DNA from: an uncultured Spirochaetales bacterium
GTDB taxonomy: Bacteria > UBP6 > UBA1177
NCBI GenBank assembly: GCA_902780365.1
Contig: CACZFE010000104.1
Span: forward strand, 1 to 8,916
Length of the DNA: 8,916 bases
Direction: 5' to 3'
The notes beneath the pieces were generated by a model that was given only the letters and a program-made list of their open reading frames with translations, made no database searches and had not been told where the DNA came from. Made by a program: the position numbers and the translations under genes. How positions within the stretch are numbered: position 1 is the first letter of the stretch; every line of letters starts with the position of its first letter. Positions 5,968 through 8,916 of the stretch are shown one piece after another.

Positions 5968-6375
5968 CTATTTTTTATCAATCAGCTCGAAATATTGTGT
6001 CGGAGAAAAAATCAAAGGCTTGTCAATTTTGATGTTGTCAAAATCCTTGTCGCCGGTCAGCATAATATCGGAATCGGACAGTATCGCCGAAACAAGAACC
6101 GGCAGATCCTTGATGTCCTGAATTTTCGGGAAATTTTTTTCATCGAAATTTTCGGGAGTTTTGAAATCCTCATAGTTTATTCCTTCAAAAAATCTGTTAA
6201 GCGAATCGATTTTTGCAGGAAATTTTTTCCGGAACACTTCAAAACATTCCTCTTTTGTGTAGGAAGAAATGATGATTGTATGTTTTTTCAAAAGATGGGT
6301 GAAAACTTTCGCGACTTTCCCGTCTGGAAAAAGAAGTGCGGAAATCACAATGTTTGTATCTACGAAAACTCTCAT
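5968..6375 (-). CDS. PIN-domain toxin (COG1569-like ribonuclease) of a toxin-antitoxin pair
   Basis: A complete 135-aa PIN-domain protein, the size usual for the family. PIN toxins are Mg-dependent ribonucleases that cleave RNA and stop growth unless held by an antitoxin. The acidic site is visible: Asp6 in V-F-V-D-T-N, Glu42/43 in T-K-E-E-C, Asp90 in I-K-D-L-P-V-L, and Asp109/Asp111 in M-L-T-G-D-K-D-F. The final S-P-T-Q-Y-F-E resembles the family's usual closing S-P-x-x-F/Y motif. Its ATG overlaps the antitoxin stop (ATGA, 6375-6372), so it depends on antitoxin translation. That antitoxin is frameshifted, which makes the state of this toxin an open question: silenced by loss of coupling, or controlled otherwise. 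The start is fixed by the overlap. It ends 29 bp before the stop that precedes the truncated MuF frame. Confidence 0.9.
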   Translation of the reverse strand: MRVFVDTNIVISALLFPDGKVAKVFTHLLKKHTIIISSYTKEECFEVFRKKFPAKIDSLNRFFEGINYEDFKTPENFDEKNFPKIQDIKDLPVLVSAILSDSDIMLTGDKDFDNIKIDKPLIFSPTQYFELIDKK

Positions 6376-6603
6376 TTGTTGCCGCGCAGTTCCTTGATGT
6401 AGGCAACGACATCATCTTCGGATTCAAATCCGGCTTTCTCGGCTTCGCCTTTCATTTCGTTTTGAACAGCCGTGAGCGTAACCAAAGAAGCATTTGTGAT
6501 GTTCTTCAAAGAAAATCTTGTCTCCGGTTTTGATCCTGAGCAGATTTCTGATCATCAGCGGAATTGTAACCTGTCCTTTTGATGTAACTTTTGCGATTTC
6601 CAT
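6372..6603 (-). pseudogene. AbrB/MazE-type antitoxin, frameshifted
   Basis: ATG 6603, five bases after AAGGAGG, starts MEIAKVTSKGQVTIPLMIRN, the classic swapped-hairpin AbrB DNA-binding domain, then LLRIKTGDKIFFEE. After about residue 34 this frame turns into unrelated basic sequence and stops at 6424-6426. The expected C-terminal half (KNITNASLVTLTAVQNEM, then KGEAEKAGFESEDDVVAYIK, ELRGNK) is encoded one frame over (6506-6372) and ends in the ATGA overlap with the PIN toxin. Compared with the family, about five residues around the join are missing, so a small deletion is the simplest cause; a sequencing error or recoding remains possible. If real, the product keeps the operator-binding half and loses the half that wraps the toxin. 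The two halves together match a normal 75-85-aa antitoxin of PIN pairs. Confidence 0.85.
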
Positions 6604-6632
6604 CTCTTCCTCCTTACATTCCTTACTTCAAA

Positions 6633-6661
6633 ATCTTACTTGTTCAGTGCTTTGATGTCAA
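6633..6661 (-). promoter_or_regulatory. promoter of the AbrB-PIN toxin-antitoxin operon
   Basis: On the minus strand: TTGACA (6661-6656, perfect -35), exactly 17 bases, then TAAGAT (6638-6633, four of six, with the key first A and last T). Transcription would start near 6626, leaving about 23 bases containing AAGGAGG (6615-6609) before ATG 6603. This is a strong site for a normally autorepressed operon. Confidence 0.65.
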
Positions 6662-6670
6662 GAGAGAAAT

Positions 6671-6730
6671 TTTTTGTCGATCATGTTCGACGAAAATACG
6701 TGATTTTTGTCGATCGTATTCGATAAAAAT
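6671..6730. promoter_or_regulatory. two tandem 27-bp imperfect palindromes, likely operators
   Basis: Copy 1 is 6671-6697 and copy 2 is 6704-6730; they differ at four of 27 positions and repeat at 33 bp (about three helical turns). Each has a T-rich left arm ending GTCGA, a 6-bp centre (TCATGT or TCGTAT), and a right arm TCGAC or TCGAT followed by an A-rich end. They lie between the toxin-antitoxin -35 (6661) and the -35 of the DUF1846 gene (6756), so a regulator bound here could act on either promoter. The bound protein is unknown; the AbrB-type antitoxin is one candidate. Confidence 0.55.
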
Positions 6731-6755
6731 ATATCTCCGAAAATTGATTTTTTCC

Positions 6756-6785
6756 TTGCCTTGAAAAAATTTTTCTCTATATACT
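6756..6785 (+). promoter_or_regulatory. probable promoter of the DUF1846 gene
   Basis: TTGCCT (6756-6761), 18 bases, then TATACT (6780-6785, five of six). Transcription would start near 6792, about 52 bases before ATG 6844. It lies 26 bp right of the second palindrome. Confidence 0.45.
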
Positions 6786-6843
6786 GAATCCCGTTTTTGA
6801 GTGTTTTTTGAGTTGCAACGTTTCGGTCAAAAATGGGGGAAAA

Positions 6844-8361
6844 ATGGTCTTTAAAATCGGTTTCGACAACGAAAAGTATCTGGAAGAACAATCCAAAGCG
6901 ATCCTTGAACGCGTGAAGATGTTCAACAACAAGCTCTATCTCGAGTTCGGTGGCAAAATTATGTACGATTACCATGCGGCGCGTGTCCTGCCGGGCTTCG
7001 ACCCGAATGTAAAGATGCGCCTCCTGCAGATGATCAAGGATGATGCCGAGGTCATCATGTGCATTTATGCCGGCGATATCGAGAAAAGAAAGATCCGCGC
7101 GGATTTCGGCGTTTCCTACGATGCCGACACGATGCGGACGATTGACGATTTCACAGACCGCGGAGTCACGGTTAGAGCTGTTGTCATAACCCGTTTCAAC
7201 GGCCAGCCTGCTGCCGAAGCCTTCAAAAACAAGCTCGAAAGGCGCGGCGTAAAAGTCTATACCCACAGCTTCACGAAAGGTTATCCGACCGATGTCGATA
7301 CGATCGTAAGTCCTGAAGGTTACGGCAAAAACGCTTTCATCGAAACCGAAAAACCGATAGTCGTAGTCACTGGCCCCGGCCCGGGAAGCGGCAAATTCGC
7401 GACATGCCTGAGTCAGCTTTACCACGAAAATCAGCGCGGTGTGAACGCGGGTTATGCTAAGTTCGAGACTTTCCCCATCTGGAACCTGCCGCTCAAACAT
7501 TTAGTCAATGTTGCTTACGAATCGGCCACATGCGACCTCAAAGACGTCAACATGATGGATAACTTCCATTTCGAGGCTTACGGCGAAGTCGCTGTCAACT
7601 ACAACCGCGACCTTGAAGCTTTCCCGCTTATCAAAAGGATAATCGAGAAGATCACGGGTCAGCCTTCGGTCTATAAATCTCCGACCGACATGGGGGTCAA
7701 CCGCGCTGGTTTCGGAATCATCGACGACGAGGCGGTCCAGGAAGCTTCAAAGCAGGAGATCATCCGCAGATACTACCGCTATGCCTGCGAATACGCGATG
7801 GGCATCGCCAGTGAAGAAACAGCGCAGCGTGCTGAAATGATTATGAAAAATATTGGTGCAAAGCCGTCTGACAGAGAGGTTTCCGAGTATGCGAAAAAGG
7901 CGGCTTTCGATGCGAAAGTCAAAGGCAAAGGAAATGACGGAACTTATTCCGGCGCGGCGATTGAGCTTAAAAACGGCGAATTCGTGACAGGAAGCAACTC
8001 TCCTTTCATGCACGCGGCTTCGGCGATGGTTATAAACGCGGTTAAAAAACTTGCCGGAATCCCCAAGGAAATTCCGCTTATTCCGAATCACATCACCGAG
8101 ATGGTCGCTCACTTGAAACAGAATATTTTTATGCGCGGAAATGTCAGTCTCGATGTCGAGGAAACTTTGATCGCTCTTGCAATAAGTGCGGCTTACAATC
8201 CATCTGCGGCATTCGCGATGGAAAAACTCAAAGATCTGCGCGGTTGCGAAGTCCATCTTACCCACATTCCGACTCCAGGCGACGAAATGGGACTCAGAAA
8301 GCTCGGTCTGAATGTCACTAGCGAACCCGAATTTGCAACGACCCACCTTGTAAACGCGTGA
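6844..8361 (+). CDS. DUF1846 (UPF0371) family protein
   Basis: A 505-aa protein matching the full length of the UPF0371/DUF1846 family (about 490-505 residues), whose biochemical role is not established. It begins with the characteristic IGFDNEKYLEEQSKAILER. It has a Gly-rich loop TGPGPGSGK at 176-184 that looks like a nucleotide- or phosphate-binding turn, followed by the conserved ATCLSQLYHE. Further family blocks are FETFPIWNLPLKHLVNVAYE (207-226), MGVNRAGFGIIDD (283-295) and, near the end, HLTHIPTPGDEMGLRKLG. No membrane segment or signal peptide is present, so it is cytoplasmic. The start is ATG 6844, where the homologous sequence begins just after a GGGGGA ribosome site (6835-6840); a longer reading from 6808 adds non-family residues. 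The DegT-type aminotransferase gene follows by 7 bp, suggesting an operon. The codon pattern is regular, unlike the patchy accessory genes to its left. Confidence 0.95.
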   Translation: MVFKIGFDNEKYLEEQSKAILERVKMFNNKLYLEFGGKIMYDYHAARVLPGFDPNVKMRLLQMIKDDAEVIMCIYAGDIEKRKIRADFGVSYDADTMRTIDDFTDRGVTVRAVVITRFNGQPAAEAFKNKLERRGVKVYTHSFTKGYPTDVDTIVSPEGYGKNAFIETEKPIVVVTGPGPGSGKFATCLSQLYHENQRGVNAGYAKFETFPIWNLPLKHLVNVAYESATCDLKDVNMMDNFHFEAYGEVAVNYNRDLEAFPLIKRIIEKITGQPSVYKSPTDMGVNRAGFGIIDDEAVQEASKQEIIRRYYRYACEYAMGIASEETAQRAEMIMKNIGAKPSDREVSEYAKKAAFDAKVKGKGNDGTYSGAAIELKNGEFVTGSNSPFMHAASAMVINAVKKLAGIPKEIPLIPNHITEMVAHLKQNIFMRGNVSLDVEETLIALAISAAYNPSAAFAMEKLKDLRGCEVHLTHIPTPGDEMGLRKLGLNVTSEPEFATTHLVNA

Positions 8362-8368
8362 GAAAACA

Positions 8369-8916
8369 ATGGAAGTTAAATTTTTAGACCTCAAAAAGCA
8401 GTATTCTCTGCTTAAAAACGAAATCGACAGTGCGGTTCAGGCAGTTTTTGCCGACGCTGACTTCATAAAAGGTGAGGAAGTTAAGAAATTTGAGGCAGAT
8501 TTTGCGGCTTACTGCGGCGTAAATCATTGCATTTCCTGCGGAAACGGAACCGATGCGCTGACAGCTCTTTTGAAAGTTTATGATTTACCTAAAGGAAGCG
8601 AAGTTATTCTTCCGGCAAACACTTTCATTGCGACTGCCGAAGCTGTTGTTTCAAACGGTCTGAAACCGGTTTTTGCAGACATAAAGGAAGATTTCACGAT
8701 TTTACCAGAAAGTGTAGAATCTTTAATAAATCCGAATACTTCTGCAATTATGGCAGTTCATCTTTACGGACATCCGGCAGACATGGATGTGCTGAAAAAA
8801 ATCGCTGAAAAGCATGATCTGAAGCTTTTTGAGGACGCGGCTCAGGCTCACGGTGCGCTTTATCGCGGGAAAAAGGCAGGAAGTCTTGCCGACGGCGCCG
8901 GATTCAGTTTTTATCC
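8369..8916 (+). CDS. DegT/DnrJ/EryC1/StrS-family aminotransferase, N-terminal part (runs off the window)
   Basis: A PLP-dependent aminotransferase of the sugar-aminotransferase type, which converts a nucleotide-linked keto-sugar to an amino-sugar for surface polysaccharides or glycosides. The first 182 residues are present of an expected ~370. FLDLKKQY at 5-12 and GEEVKKFEADFAAYCGVNHC at 35-54 are typical of the family. Also present are the PLP-phosphate loop G-N-G-T-D-A-L at 58-64, PANTFIATAEAV at 82-93, AVHLYGHPADM at 129-139, and F-E-D-A-A-Q-A-H-G at 154-162 with Asp156, which pairs with the PLP ring nitrogen. It ends at G-F-S-F-Y-P, just before the expected catalytic lysine. ATG 8369 is 7 bp after the DUF1846 stop, with only a weak GAGAAA ribosome site, so coupled translation is likely. 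It resembles FdtB/WecE-like enzymes, but the sugar cannot be told. Confidence 0.93.
   Translation, partial: MEVKFLDLKKQYSLLKNEIDSAVQAVFADADFIKGEEVKKFEADFAAYCGVNHCISCGNGTDALTALLKVYDLPKGSEVILPANTFIATAEAVVSNGLKPVFADIKEDFTILPESVESLINPNTSAIMAVHLYGHPADMDVLKKIAEKHDLKLFEDAAQAHGALYRGKKAGSLADGAGFSFY

Noticed and set aside
6658..7500. A 280-codon minus-strand ORF across the operators and the DUF1846 gene.
   Set aside because: It lies antisense to a clear DUF1846 family match and covers two promoters and the palindromes.
7747..8394. A 215-codon minus-strand ORF.
   Set aside because: It is an antisense shadow of the DUF1846 C-terminal half.
1..8916. CRISPR array, rRNA, IS transposase or integrase.
   Set aside because: No regularly spaced direct repeats, rRNA sequence, transposase or recombinase motifs were seen on either strand.

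Overview
The window is about 8.9 kb of moderate-GC bacterial chromosome. It holds an accessory block (toxin-antitoxin genes, an orphan-looking DNA methyltransferase and a phage remnant) next to what look like ordinary chromosomal genes at the right end. Shine-Dalgarno sequences are clear (AGGAGG type), spacers are short and coding density is high. The phylum cannot be fixed from this sequence. The mix would fit a gut- or host-associated anaerobe such as a spirochaete, a Victivallales-type PVC bacterium or a clostridial relative, but this is only an impression.

Left part (1-2100). A HigA-family antitoxin (+) is followed by two convergent minus-strand genes (2013-1087 and 1103-423). These encode unrecognised multi-pass membrane proteins that are paralogues, overlap by 17 bp, and share an R-x-L-K-x-H-Y plus transmembrane plus N-D-P-E module. 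Their promoter overlaps, at the -10 box, a possible divergent plus-strand promoter.

Middle part (2045-4850, +). A plus-strand run begins with a structured, REP-like leader (2077-2137). It then holds a 122-aa unknown protein overlapping by ATGA a 516-aa DNA cytosine-5 methyltransferase with five degenerate repeats before its last motif. A Cys-rich 173-aa unknown and two tiny overlapping ORFs with a good ribosome site follow. The run ends in a 95-nt GC-rich sequence that folds on paper into a four-way junction (4758-4852). No partner restriction nuclease is recognisable.

Right-middle part (4851-6603, -). A phage head-morphogenesis (MuF) protein with a C-terminal nuclease-toxin-like domain lacks its normal 5' end and starts just behind a PIN-toxin gene. 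The PIN gene overlaps by ATGA an AbrB/MazE-type antitoxin gene, and that antitoxin is frameshifted: its DNA-binding half and its toxin-binding half lie in different frames. A near-consensus promoter drives this pair. Just upstream are two tandem 27-bp imperfect palindromes 33 bp apart.

Right end (6604-8916, +). A DUF1846/UPF0371 protein, complete and with its own promoter, is followed after 7 bp by the N-terminal part of a DegT/DnrJ/EryC1/StrS aminotransferase that runs off the window. These two look like an operon linked to sugar or cell-surface metabolism.

Taken together, the segment between about 2.0 and 6.6 kb looks like a mosaic of mobile or defence genes and decaying phage parts inserted beside stable chromosomal genes.
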